Shown: positions 44,263-51,140, counted from the first letter of the stretch. The stretch is DNA of 64,000 bases from Roseomonas sp. (GCA_020249145.1 JADCGF010000017.1:124001-188000); one strand, 5' to 3'. A program made the numbers and translations. Notes: generated by a model not told the origin, from the letters alone.

Positions 44263-44286
44263 CATAGGCGTCATAGGCACCATAGG
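44263..44286. repeat. CATAGG iteron-like repeats after the integrase gene
   Basis: Three CATAGG units at a 9-base period occupy 44263-44286. The 17-mer GCATAGGCGTCATAGGC (44262-44278) recurs in inverted orientation at 48272-48288 near the end of the helicase gene. The site lies in the 190-base gap between the integrase gene and the next gene and could be a replication or regulator site of the element. Confidence 0.65.
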
Positions 44287-44407
44287 GGCCGTGACGCGCC
44301 TGATATGCTAAATTGACCTTGGCGGGGCAGGGCCGGCCAGCCCGCGCGGTTTCTCCGATCCGCGCAGCCCCGCCGCTTCGATCGGAGCGCGCATCGGAGG
44401 CGCGGCT

Positions 44408-44842
44408 ATGGCAGGAATTGATGCTGATCTGATGCGCGAAGCGCGCGAACTGTTTGCAAGATTTCAAAAAGCCGACCCGGCCAATGCTAGGCGAAAATGG
44501 CAGAGTATTTCAGTGCATGCGCTAAAGGCAAGCCCATGGAAACCAAAGGGCAGCACTAATTCCGATTTAGACCAAGTGCTTTTGCAGTTGTATGATGATT
44601 GGATTGCCGACGACCCTTTAATTCAGCCTGAGGCTGTGAGCCGGATAGCAGACGCGGTAGCCGCTGCGGGTCCCAAAATTTTCGGCCGGCATTACACGTT
44701 TGCCGCTATTGAAATGCGACTGCGGCGGCTACTCCTTAAGCGCGGTGGCGTGAAGCGCTTCACGGTAAAGGAACGAATCAAGATGAAGCAGGATCGGGAT
44801 CGAGTCCAGCTAGCCAAGGCATTGATGAACCCGCCGCACTAA
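44408..44842 (+). CDS. hypothetical element protein
   Basis: Not recognised. A 144-residue, highly charged helical protein (MREARELFARFQKADPANARRKW at the start, RLRRLLLKRGGVKRFTVKERIKMKQDRDRVQLAKAL at the end) with no cysteines or membrane segments; the basic C-terminus suggests nucleic-acid binding. It begins at an ATG with GGAGG seven bases upstream. GC content is clearly lower (about 48% in much of the gene) than in the flanking chromosome, which supports foreign origin. It sits between the integrase and the HTH regulator. Confidence 0.65.
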   Translation: MAGIDADLMREARELFARFQKADPANARRKWQSISVHALKASPWKPKGSTNSDLDQVLLQLYDDWIADDPLIQPEAVSRIADAVAAAGPKIFGRHYTFAAIEMRLRRLLLKRGGVKRFTVKERIKMKQDRDRVQLAKALMNPPH

Positions 44843-44970
44843 GGCCGACACTGAAGGTCAATAACAAAAAGCCCCGGTATTTGTTTGTCGCGTGGCCTAA
44901 TTTTCTGTGACTAATAGCCATCCATCGCAGCCGCACGCATTGGCGTGCAAGTGATGGAGTACCTAACGAC

Positions 44971-45201
44971 ATGTTTCCCGAAAACCCGGACGCGCAGTTG
45001 ACGCGCCAGAAAATAGCCGAGGCGCTGACCGCCGCCGGCTTCCCGATCAGCCCGAAAACCTTGGCCACCAAAGCAACGCGCGGCGGTGGTCCGCCTTTCC
45101 GCCCATTTGGTGGCCGGGCGGTTTACCGCTGGCAGGATGCGCTTGATTGGGCGCAGCGCACCGCATCGGCGCCACGCTGCAACACATCGGAGGCCGCGTA
45201 A
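44971..45201 (+). CDS. small HTH regulator (AlpA/excisionase-like)
   Basis: A 76-residue DNA-binding protein. The segment LTRQKIAEALTAAGFPISPKTLATKATRGGGPPFRPFGGRAVYRWQDALDWAQ has the layout of MerR/AlpA-type winged helices used by integrative elements: a helix-turn-helix, then a wing with a conserved FG-R-Y-W-DA end. It probably controls excision or the downstream replication genes. A GCACGC/GCGTGC hairpin (44933-44948) lies just upstream and may be its operator. Its stop overlaps the start of the next mini-ORF as TAATG. Confidence 0.72.
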   Translation: MFPENPDAQLTRQKIAEALTAAGFPISPKTLATKATRGGGPPFRPFGGRAVYRWQDALDWAQRTASAPRCNTSEAA

Positions 45202-45290
45202 TGCGCGCGGCCATCGTGGTGATATTCGCCCAAGCCATTGCGCTGCCGCTGCTGGCGATGGCGCTTCGACTGCTGACCATAACCCCATAG
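45201..45290 (+). CDS. 29-codon hydrophobic mini-ORF
   Basis: This ATG shares its A with the stop of the HTH gene (TAATG), so it would be translated by re-initiation. The predicted peptide is 29 residues, begins MRAAIVVIFAQAIALPLLAMAL and is a single membrane-spanning helix with a positive N-terminus. No function is known; the same TAATG coupling joins two later genes of the element, which supports that it is real. Confidence 0.45.
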   Translation: MRAAIVVIFAQAIALPLLAMALRLLTITP

Positions 45291-45294
45291 AAAA

Positions 45295-45321
45295 CCGCCC
45301 GGCGCAGAGGCAACCGGGCGG
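45295..45321. other. hairpin between element genes
   Basis: A perfect 8-base stem, CCGCCCGG (45295-45302) with CCGGGCGG (45314-45321), has an 11-base loop. There is no T-tract on the plus strand, but four Ts follow on the minus strand. It could attenuate readthrough from the regulator into the primase genes or stop antisense transcription. Confidence 0.5.
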
Positions 45322-45416
45322 GAAGGCGGCGAAAAACTTGGGAGCGCTTTTTATAGCGCAACGCTGCCGACTTTGCCAGCCTTCACGCGCCGCGCATCCT
45401 TCATGGAGCGCGAAAA

Positions 45417-45635
45417 GTGACGTCACCAAACCCCCAAAACCCGGCGCGGATAAAGCGCTGCAAACCATCCACACCACGCGCCACGCCTAGCCCGTGCATC
45501 ACGCTGCGCGATGATCTGCGCGACGCGGAAGGGCTGCCACGCGCCTGCATTGCCCTGCCTGGTCAGCGCTTACCGCGTGCCTTTGGCAGCCTTGCCGATG
45601 CGCTTGCAGCGTTGCGCGCGATGGAGACCAAATAA
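45417..45635 (+). CDS. hypothetical element protein
   Basis: Not recognised. A 72-residue basic protein with a GTG start, GGAG about eight bases upstream. The N-terminal third is Pro/Arg/Lys-rich; the C-terminal part CITLRDDLRDAEGLPRACIALPGQRLPRAFGSLADALAALRAM looks like a folded unit with strands and a final helix. The stop codon overlaps the start of the zinc-finger primase fragment as TAATG, so the two are coupled, suggesting a role in element replication. Confidence 0.55.
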   Translation: MTSPNPQNPARIKRCKPSTPRATPSPCITLRDDLRDAEGLPRACIALPGQRLPRAFGSLADALAALRAMETK

Positions 45636-45958
45636 TGACTGGCCAAAGCATCTTCGAAGCGGTGAACCGCGCAGCCTTGGCGCGCTTGCCTGATCTGCTG
45701 AAGCGCATCCTGCCGGGTGGCCGCGTGATGGGCGCGCAATTCCGCGCCGGCAGCCTTGGCGGCGAGTGCGGCGATAGCCTGAAAGTGGCGTTGACCGGCG
45801 ATCGGCGCGGCGCCTGGTGCGACTTTGCCGCCGGCTGCAAGGGCGGCGATGTTGTCAGCCTTGCCGCCGCTGTTTGGCGCGTGCGGCAGATTGATGCCGC
45901 GCGCCGCTTGGCCGCTATGCTGAATGTGACGGAGGCGCAGCGCCATGGCCGCCGTTGA
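45635..45958 (+). CDS. primase zinc-finger-like protein
   Basis: A 107-residue protein resembling the CHC2-type zinc-binding N-terminus of primases. The order LKRILPGG, then GAQFRAGS, then DSLKVALTGDRRGAWCDFAAGCKGGDVVSLAAAVW matches the primase finger followed by the GGD-x2-SL helix. Cysteines at 45, 62 and 68 could bind metal, though the full four-ligand set is not clear. The end overlaps the next gene by 14 bases in another frame. It probably supplies DNA recognition to the Toprim-helicase encoded next, as a separate subunit. Confidence 0.7.
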   Translation: MTGQSIFEAVNRAALARLPDLLKRILPGGRVMGAQFRAGSLGGECGDSLKVALTGDRRGAWCDFAAGCKGGDVVSLAAAVWRVRQIDAARRLAAMLNVTEAQRHGRR

Positions 45959-48338
45959 TATCATCTTGCCCGCGCCGCAACCGCTGCCCGATGTGCTGAA
46001 GCATCCGCACCACGGCAAGCCAAGCGCGATCTGGCGCTACCATAACGCCGCCGGCGAATTGCTCTTTGCAGTTTGCCGCTTCGATCCGCCCGGCGCGCGG
46101 AAGGAAATCTTACCGCTGACCTTCACCACATCGGGGTGGAAGTGGAAGGCACCGCCTGCACCACGCCCGCTATATGGGCTTGACCGCATGGCAGCGCATC
46201 CATCTGCGCCGGTGCTGATTACGGAAGGCGAAAAGGCCGCTGACGCTGCCGGCAGAATCTTCCCTGACTTCGTGGCGATTGCCTGGCCCGGTGGCGCGCA
46301 AGCGGTGACGAAAGCGGACTGGTCAGCGCTGCAAGGCCGCCGCGTGGTGATCTGGCCCGACAATGACGCGCCGGGCCGAAAGGCCGCGGCGGATGTGGCG
46401 AAGGCCGTCACCGCTGCCGGCGCTGCAAGCGTGGCGATTGTCAGCGTGCCAGAGGATTGGCCGGAAAAATGGGATGTGGCCGATGATCTGCCCAAAGGCG
46501 CCACCGCTGACACGCTGCGCGCATTGCTGACCAGCGCGAGAAGCGAAACGGCTTCGCCTGCCGATCGGCTGCGCGCGGTTGTTGTGGAGGCCGCCGGCAT
46601 GGCCCGCGAAGATTGGCTAACTGTGCGGCGCGATCTGGCGCAGCTTCACCGCGTGCCGGTTGCTGAATTGGATGCAATGCGCGCCGAAGCGCAAAGGGCT
46701 GCGCGACCAAAACCGGCAGCCGAAGAACCAGCCGAACCGCCGCCTGTTGATTCGCGTGGTCGGGTTGATCTGTTGGTGAATGGCGCGGACCTGCCCGACA
46801 CGGCGCAGGAACTTGCCGAGATACTTGCCGCGCAGCCGCACTTATTTGACCGCGGCGGGCCGGCGCGCATTGCACGCGATCGAACCCGCGGCGCCTTTGT
46901 GGTGGAAGCGCTGACCATTCATAGCGTGGTGACGGAAGCGCATCGCATTGCCCGGCCATGGCGCTGGAACGCCAAGCGCGATGGACCAACGGAACGGGCA
47001 GACATTACCCTGCCGGAACGCGTGGCGAGGCTGTATCTCGATCATCGGGACGGGTGGAACCTGCGCACGCTGGATGGGATCACATCGGCGCCGCTGTTGC
47101 ATGATGATGGCAGCATCCGCGCAGCCGATGGTTATGATCCTACCACGCGCCTTTGGTGCGAAAGCGTGCCCGCGGTGGATGTGCCGGAAAATCCTTCACG
47201 CGCTGAAGCCGAAGCCGCATTGCTGAAATTGCGCCATTGGTTCCGCACGATTGCCTTCGCTGACGCCGAACGCGTGCATACGCCTGACGCGCCGGCGCCG
47301 GTGGTGGATGTATGCAAGCCGCCTGGTGCGGATGAAAGCGCTTTTCTGGTCGCGCTGCTGACCGCGATCTGCCGGCCATGTCTTTGGCTTGCGCCGGCGC
47401 TGTTGGTCCGCGCGCCTGAATATTCTGGCGCAGGGACGGGCAAAGGCTTGCTGGTCCGCTGCATTTCCGCAATCGCCTTTGGGCAGCGTCCGGTGGCGAT
47501 GACAGCCGGCGCCACGGCGGAGGAACTCGAAAAGCGATTGGCCGCGGCGCTGATGGAGGCGCGGCAGACTTTGTATCTCGATAACGTGAACGCCGCCGCG
47601 CTGCGATCTGATTTGCTGGCGTCAGCCATTACCGAAAGGCCGGCAGCCATCCGCTTGCTGGGCCAATCGAAAACCGTGCCATTGACCCCCACCGCCTTCA
47701 TAGCCGTGACCGGCAACGGAGTGAGCGTTAGCGAAGATTTGGCGCGGCGCTTCGTGACGGTGGAACTCGACGCCGGAATTGAGGACCCGGAGACACGCGA
47801 TTTCCGCGGCGATCTGCTGAATGAGACAATGGCCGCCCGGGCGGAATTATTGGGCGCGGCGCTGACCATTTGGCGCTGGGGGCGGATGCTGGGCGATGAT
47901 CTGTCCAAAGGGCGCAGCCTGGGAAGCTTTGGCGAGTGGGGCCGGTGGTGCCGTGATCCGCTTCTAGCGCTGGGCTGCCGTGATCCTGTCGCGCGGGTGG
48001 CGGACGCCAAAGCGGCAGACCCGCGCCGGCAAAAGGTAGCCGAAATTTTCACCGCCTGGTGGCAAGCCCATGGCGCTAAGCCCATAGCCGTGGCGGATTT
48101 GGCGGAGCCGGTGAAGGATGCCGCTGATCCTGCAGGGCGAGGCCGGCAATATCTGGCGTCAGTAATCCGCACGCTGGATGGAACCAGGGCCGCGGGCTTT
48201 GTGCTGACGCGCAGCGCAAGTGTTGGGCGATGGCAGCCTGACCGCTACGCCCTGAGTAGGGCGCAAGCGCAGCCTATGACGCCTATGCCTCAGGGCACCG
48301 CCGGCGATGATCCTGACGCGTGGCGGGGTGAACTGTGA
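45945..48338 (+). CDS. Toprim primase-helicase of the element
   Basis: A 797-residue replication protein. The Toprim domain (about residues 85-165) has LITEGEKAAD with the catalytic Glu and VIWPDNDAPG with Asp139/Asp141. A linker follows, then an AAA/SF3-like helicase with Walker A APEYSGAGTGKGLL (Lys500, followed by Gly instead of Ser/Thr), Walker B TLYLDNVN (Asp546) and a sensor region TAFIAVTGNGV. The ATG has GGAGG nine bases upstream and overlaps the zinc-finger gene, so primase functions are split over two polypeptides. The C-terminal coding region contains the inverted CATAGG motif (48273-48287). Confidence 0.85.
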   Translation: MAAVDIILPAPQPLPDVLKHPHHGKPSAIWRYHNAAGELLFAVCRFDPPGARKEILPLTFTTSGWKWKAPPAPRPLYGLDRMAAHPSAPVLITEGEKAADAAGRIFPDFVAIAWPGGAQAVTKADWSALQGRRVVIWPDNDAPGRKAAADVAKAVTAAGAASVAIVSVPEDWPEKWDVADDLPKGATADTLRALLTSARSETASPADRLRAVVVEAAGMAREDWLTVRRDLAQLHRVPVAELDAMRAEAQRAARPKPAAEEPAEPPPVDSRGRVDLLVNGADLPDTAQELAEILAAQPHLFDRGGPARIARDRTRGAFVVEALTIHSVVTEAHRIARPWRWNAKRDGPTERADITLPERVARLYLDHRDGWNLRTLDGITSAPLLHDDGSIRAADGYDPTTRLWCESVPAVDVPENPSRAEAEAALLKLRHWFRTIAFADAERVHTPDAPAPVVDVCKPPGADESAFLVALLTAICRPCLWLAPALLVRAPEYSGAGTGKGLLVRCISAIAFGQRPVAMTAGATAEELEKRLAAALMEARQTLYLDNVNAAALRSDLLASAITERPAAIRLLGQSKTVPLTPTAFIAVTGNGVSVSEDLARRFVTVELDAGIEDPETRDFRGDLLNETMAARAELLGAALTIWRWGRMLGDDLSKGRSLGSFGEWGRWCRDPLLALGCRDPVARVADAKAADPRRQKVAEIFTAWWQAHGAKPIAVADLAEPVKDAADPAGRGRQYLASVIRTLDGTRAAGFVLTRSASVGRWQPDRYALSRAQAQPMTPMPQGTAGDDPDAWRGEL
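48272..48288. repeat. inverted copy of the CATAGG 17-mer
   Basis: GCCTATGACGCCTATGC is the exact reverse complement of 44262-44278. It lies inside the last 70 bases of the helicase gene, where it encodes PMTPMP. It is either a functional DNA site or a by-product of a Pro-Met coding repeat. Confidence 0.6.
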
Positions 48339-48751
48339 CCGCCGCCGCTGCCTTGGCCCGGGCCGAAGCCGCTGGGCTGCGATTCATGATGGCGCCTAAT
48401 GGCCGCGTGACAATGACCGCCGCCGCCAAGCCGCCGGCGGATGTGCTGGATGATCTGAAACGCCATAAGGCCGATGTGCAAAGGCTATTGGCGCAGCGAT
48501 CGGCAGCGCAGCCCAAGGCAACACATCCGCCGGCCAAGGCCGATTGGCGCAGCCTTCCCTATGGCCCGGCGCGCGGGGTTGCCTTTATGGCCGCGCGCAT
48601 CCTGCCCGGCGCCTGCCCATGCTGCGCTGGTTTGCGGTGGTGGCGTGGTGCGGGTGAAACTGGCCCGATGCTGTGGCGCTGCGAGACATGCCATCCACCG
48701 CCCTTAGGGCTGGCGGTCATAAAGAAGAAGGAAAGCCCGAACCCGTGCTAG
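48335..48751 (+). CDS. TubC-like docking domain plus zinc ribbon protein
   Basis: A 138-residue protein overlapping the helicase stop by four bases (its GTG start lies within GTGA). Residues 1-53 (ALARAEAAGLRFMMAPNGRVTMTA... DDLKRHKADVQRLLAQ) resemble the small TubC N-terminal docking domain, which is often seen next to primases in mobile elements (recalled). Residues 90-120 carry a cysteine cluster, CPCC (94-97) and CETC (116-119), a probable zinc ribbon. Together with the split primase it forms a three-protein replication cassette. The function is unknown. Confidence 0.65.
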   Translation: MTAAAALARAEAAGLRFMMAPNGRVTMTAAAKPPADVLDDLKRHKADVQRLLAQRSAAQPKATHPPAKADWRSLPYGPARGVAFMAARILPGACPCCAGLRWWRGAGETGPMLWRCETCHPPPLGLAVIKKKESPNPC

Positions 48752-48790
48752 GAAGCGTTTGGGCGGTTGGCTTTATGGAGGATAGTTACC

Positions 48791-49114
48791 ATGCCTTTGT
48801 TCCTCTTTTTTTGCGCGCTTCTTGCCTGGGCAACCTTGGGGAGCCCCAAGCAAGACGTGGCAAACATCCTTTGGGGTGATAACCCCGCGCCTTGGGAACA
48901 GGTTGACGCTTTTTTCTATCCTTCGCGGTCAAACCTTTTGGTTGACGTCCGACGACTTAATCTCCGGTCGCTTGATGAGTGCAGGAATTGGGTGAGGGAG
49001 CAGGCCCGACAAAATGGCGATAGCTCTTTATCGCGTGGGTCTTACGAATGCGGGGTAGGTTTTCTCGGAACCTTTGCTGGAAGCCTTCGAATGTATCGGC
49101 GGACCGTACGCTAG
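48791..49114 (+). CDS. small exported or membrane-anchored cargo protein
   Basis: A 107-residue protein. The start MPLFLFFCALLAWATLG is a signal peptide or single membrane helix, with a possible lipobox-like LFFC too early to be convincing. The rest is soluble, with two cysteines spaced to form a disulfide (SLDECRNWV and SYECGVGF). The ATG at 48791 has GGAGG about nine bases upstream; an in-frame TTG at 48767 is less likely. GC is lower than in the chromosome. It is the last gene before the right end, the usual place for accessory cargo. No function can be assigned. Confidence 0.6.
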   Translation: MPLFLFFCALLAWATLGSPKQDVANILWGDNPAPWEQVDAFFYPSRSNLLVDVRRLNLRSLDECRNWVREQARQNGDSSLSRGSYECGVGFLGTFAGSLRMYRRTVR

Positions 49115-49216
49115 GGAGAAAGAACGCTCCGCGCGCGGCCAAATTGACGGGCAAAACCACGCGCGCGCGGGGATGATATTCAATTTCCCGTCCTACAAAG
49201 AGCGCAGCCCATGAAA

Positions 49217-49243
49217 CCCGCGCGCGCGCGCGGGCCGATTTTT
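49217..49243 (+). terminator. GC palindrome and T-run near the right end
   Basis: An 18-base perfect palindrome, CCCGCGCGCGCGCGCGGG (49217-49234), is followed after four bases by five Ts (49239-49243). It could terminate the element operon. The alternating CG run could also adopt Z-DNA. Apart from this and the repeats below, the 288 bases from 49115 to 49402 hold no gene. Confidence 0.55.
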
Positions 49244-49335
49244 CGCCTGACAAAGACAGCCGACTTTATAGGTCTATATTTTGGTTAATCTATCGCAACG
49301 ATCTACCGCGACTTCTACGGGCTTTTCGGCACTGG

Positions 49336-49355
49336 TGGTAGCTATGTGGTAGCTA
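49336..49355. repeat. right-end TGGTAGCTA repeat pair (probable integrase arm sites)
   Basis: Direct copies lie at 49336-49344 and 49347-49355, in the same orientation and 11-base period as the left-end pair. They lie 48 bases from the tRNA end. The extended unit differs from the left one by a single base between the two copies. Confidence 0.85.
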
Positions 49356-49402
49356 GGCCAGATTTTTGCTTAAAGAGAGGGCTTCTAACTCGTTGAAAAC
49401 AT

Positions 49403-49452
49403 TGGCGGACCCGAAAGGATTCGAACCTTCGACCTTTGCCTTCGGAGGGCAA
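49403..49452. repeat. right attachment site within tRNA-Arg
   Basis: The 50 bases shared with 42642-42691. The crossover must lie inside this stretch; the usual place for tRNA-targeting integrases is the anticodon or T-loop region. Confidence 0.9.
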
Positions 49453-49479
49453 CGCTCTATCCAGCTGAGCTACGGGTCC
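49403..49479 (-). tRNA. tRNA-Arg (anticodon CCG)
   Basis: A 77-base tRNA read on the minus strand from 49479 to 49403. The acceptor GGACCCG pairs with CGGGTCC; the D-arm is GCTC...GAGC; the anticodon stem TTGCC/GGCAA has loop CTCCGAA, giving anticodon CCG (codon CGG); the T-arm is GAAGG-TTCGAAT-CCTTT; discriminator G and an encoded CCA follow. It reads CGG codons, which are frequent in this GC-rich genome. Its 3' part is the integration target of the adjacent element, which restores the gene on insertion. It lies downstream of pheA on the same strand. Confidence 0.96.
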
Positions 49480-49494
49480 ACAAACGAACTTCTA

Positions 49495-49533
49495 CCCCGG
49501 CAGGGACGCCGGGGGAAGGGCTTTCGCGAAAGC
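49495..49533 (-). other. hairpins after pheA
   Basis: On the minus strand two stem-loops follow the pheA stop: the perfect 14-base palindrome GCTTTCGCGAAAGC (49520-49533) and the stem CCCCGGC (49495-49501) / GCCGGGG (49508-49514). No T-run follows, so they may be processing or weak termination signals between pheA and tRNA-Arg. Confidence 0.45.
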
Positions 49534-49539
49534 GCTGCG

Positions 49540-50397
49540 TTATTCCGCCGCGCTTGATTGTTCCAACCGATAGGGATGCGCCCGATAAGCCCCCAGGATT
49601 TTCATGGAGGATGAGAAAAACGCCAATTCCTCAAAAGCGCGGCGGAGCCCCGGTTGTTCGGGGTGGCCATCCACATCGCACAGGAATTGCGTCGCGGCGA
49701 AGCGCCCGCCGATCATGTAGCTTTCCAGCTTCGTCATATTGATCCCATTGGTGGCAAAGCCCCCCAGCGCCTTGTACAGCGCCGCCGGGATGGACCGGAC
49801 CTGAAAGACAAAGGTGGTCACCACATTGGGCGCATCCACCGGCGCATCGGCCCTGTCGCGGGACATCACGTAAAAACGCGTGGTGTTATGCGCCTCATCT
49901 TCCACGTTCCGCTTCAGCACTTCCAGACCATAGATTTCAGCGGCCAATTCGCTGGCAATGGCGGCATCTTCCACGCCACCCCGTTCGGCAATCAGCGCCG
50001 CCGCACCCGCCGTATCGGCCTCGATCACCGGGGTCAGCCTCATGTCCTTCAACAGCCGCAGCACCTGGCCAAGTGCCACCGGGTGGCTATGGGCGCGCTT
50101 CAAGGTGGCCAGGCTCGCACCCTTGGGGGCCAGCAGGCAGTGCTCCACGCGCTGGAAATGCTCGCCCACCACGAAAAGCCCGGAATCGGGCAGCATGCGG
50201 TGAATATCGGGCACACGGCCGGCCAAGGAATTCTCGCAAGGCAGCATGGCCAGGTCACATTGCCCATCGCGCAAAGCCGCCATGGCGGCTTCAAAGGATG
50301 GGCAAGGCAGGGTCTCTGAGCCCGGATAGGCGGCGCGGCAGGCAAGATCGGAATAGGCGCCGAGGACGCCCTGGAAGGCAATGCGTTGGGCTGACAT
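49540..50397 (-). CDS. pheA: prephenate dehydratase
   Basis: Converts prephenate to phenylpyruvate in phenylalanine synthesis; monofunctional type without a chorismate mutase domain. 285 residues. The catalytic domain starts RIAFQGVLGAYSDLACRAAYPG and contains the MLPCENSLAGRV segment and HCLLAPKGA. The NTTRFYVMSRD motif marks its end. An ACT regulatory domain follows (VTTFVFQVRSIPAALYKALGGFATNGINMTKLESYMIGG), implying feedback inhibition by phenylalanine. It lies 11 bases downstream of kdsB. Confidence 0.95.
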   Translation of the reverse strand: MSAQRIAFQGVLGAYSDLACRAAYPGSETLPCPSFEAAMAALRDGQCDLAMLPCENSLAGRVPDIHRMLPDSGLFVVGEHFQRVEHCLLAPKGASLATLKRAHSHPVALGQVLRLLKDMRLTPVIEADTAGAAALIAERGGVEDAAIASELAAEIYGLEVLKRNVEDEAHNTTRFYVMSRDRADAPVDAPNVVTTFVFQVRSIPAALYKALGGFATNGINMTKLESYMIGGRFAATQFLCDVDGHPEQPGLRRAFEELAFFSSSMKILGAYRAHPYRLEQSSAAE

Positions 50398-50408
50398 GGG
50401 CTTTTCCT

Positions 50409-51140
50409 TCAGGGGGCCAATAGCGCGCGGGCGCGTTCCAAATCTTCCGGCGTATCCACGCCGAAGGGGCCGTATTCCACCCGGGCAGCGCTGATTTTCA
50501 TGCCGGCTTCTAGCGCGCGGAGCTGTTCCAGCTTTTCGCGCAATTCAAGCGGGCTTGCCGGGAGCGTGACAAAACGGTCCAAAGCGGCGCGGCGATAGGC
50601 ATAGACGCCAATATGATGCCAGCGCGGCCCATCCCCCCAGGGAATCGGCAGGCGGGAGAAATAAAGCGCCGGCGCCACCAGGGCATCGCCCGCAAAGGCG
50701 CAGGCGCATTTCACGAAGGAATCGGTGCGCGCTTCCACCTCATCCGCGATGGGGCAAACCAACGTGCCGATATCCACCGCAGGGTCTTCCAGCGGGGCCA
50801 GCACGGCGCGGAGCGTCTCAGGCCGGATCGTCGGGAAATCGCCTTGCAGATTCACCACCACATCATATTCGCCATCGGGGTCCAGCGCCTTCATGGCGCG
50901 CTGCACCCGATCCGTGCCGGAAGGCACATCATCGGCCACCAATACGGCCTTTGCCCCTGCGGCGCGGGCGGCTTCGGCGATTTCTTCCTCGGCGCAGGCA
51001 ACCGCCAGGGGGCCGATTCCGGCTTCCCGGGCGCGGTCCAGCACATGGGCGATCATGGGTCGGCCATGAATATCAGCCAAAGGCTTGCCCGGCAGGCGCG
51101 TTGCCGCCATGCGGGCGGGGATAACGAGGATGGGACGCAA
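50409..51140 (-). CDS. kdsB: 3-deoxy-manno-octulosonate cytidylyltransferase (CMP-Kdo synthetase)
   Basis: Activates Kdo with CTP for lipopolysaccharide core synthesis. 243 residues. The nucleotide site ILVIPARMAATRLPGKPLADI, VLVADDVPSGTDRVQRAM, VVNLQGDFPTIRPE and HIGVYAYRRAALDRFVTLP are all present. The start must be the TTG at 51140, because the first strand begins right after it; an AGGAG lies 10 bases upstream. Translation of pheA, 11 bases on, probably follows from the same transcript. Together with uppP it indicates a normal LPS-bearing envelope. Confidence 0.95.
   Translation of the reverse strand: MRPILVIPARMAATRLPGKPLADIHGRPMIAHVLDRAREAGIGPLAVACAEEEIAEAARAAGAKAVLVADDVPSGTDRVQRAMKALDPDGEYDVVVNLQGDFPTIRPETLRAVLAPLEDPAVDIGTLVCPIADEVEARTDSFVKCACAFAGDALVAPALYFSRLPIPWGDGPRWHHIGVYAYRRAALDRFVTLPASPLELREKLEQLRALEAGMKISAARVEYGPFGVDTPEDLERARALLAP

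Larger units (their letters stand above)
42642..49452. mobile_element. integrated genetic element in tRNA-Arg(CCG)
   Basis: A 6.8-kb insertion bounded by identical 50-base direct repeats. The right copy is the 3' part of an intact tRNA-Arg gene; the left copy is an orphan tRNA fragment. The content is a tyrosine integrase, an unknown 144-residue protein, an HTH regulator, a 29-codon ORF, an unknown 72-residue protein, a split primase-helicase, a zinc-ribbon protein and a small exported protein. No structural phage genes or conjugation genes are seen. The organisation (integrase at one end, regulator, then replication genes, all on one strand) resembles phage satellites or small integrative mobilizable elements. 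Confidence 0.92.
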
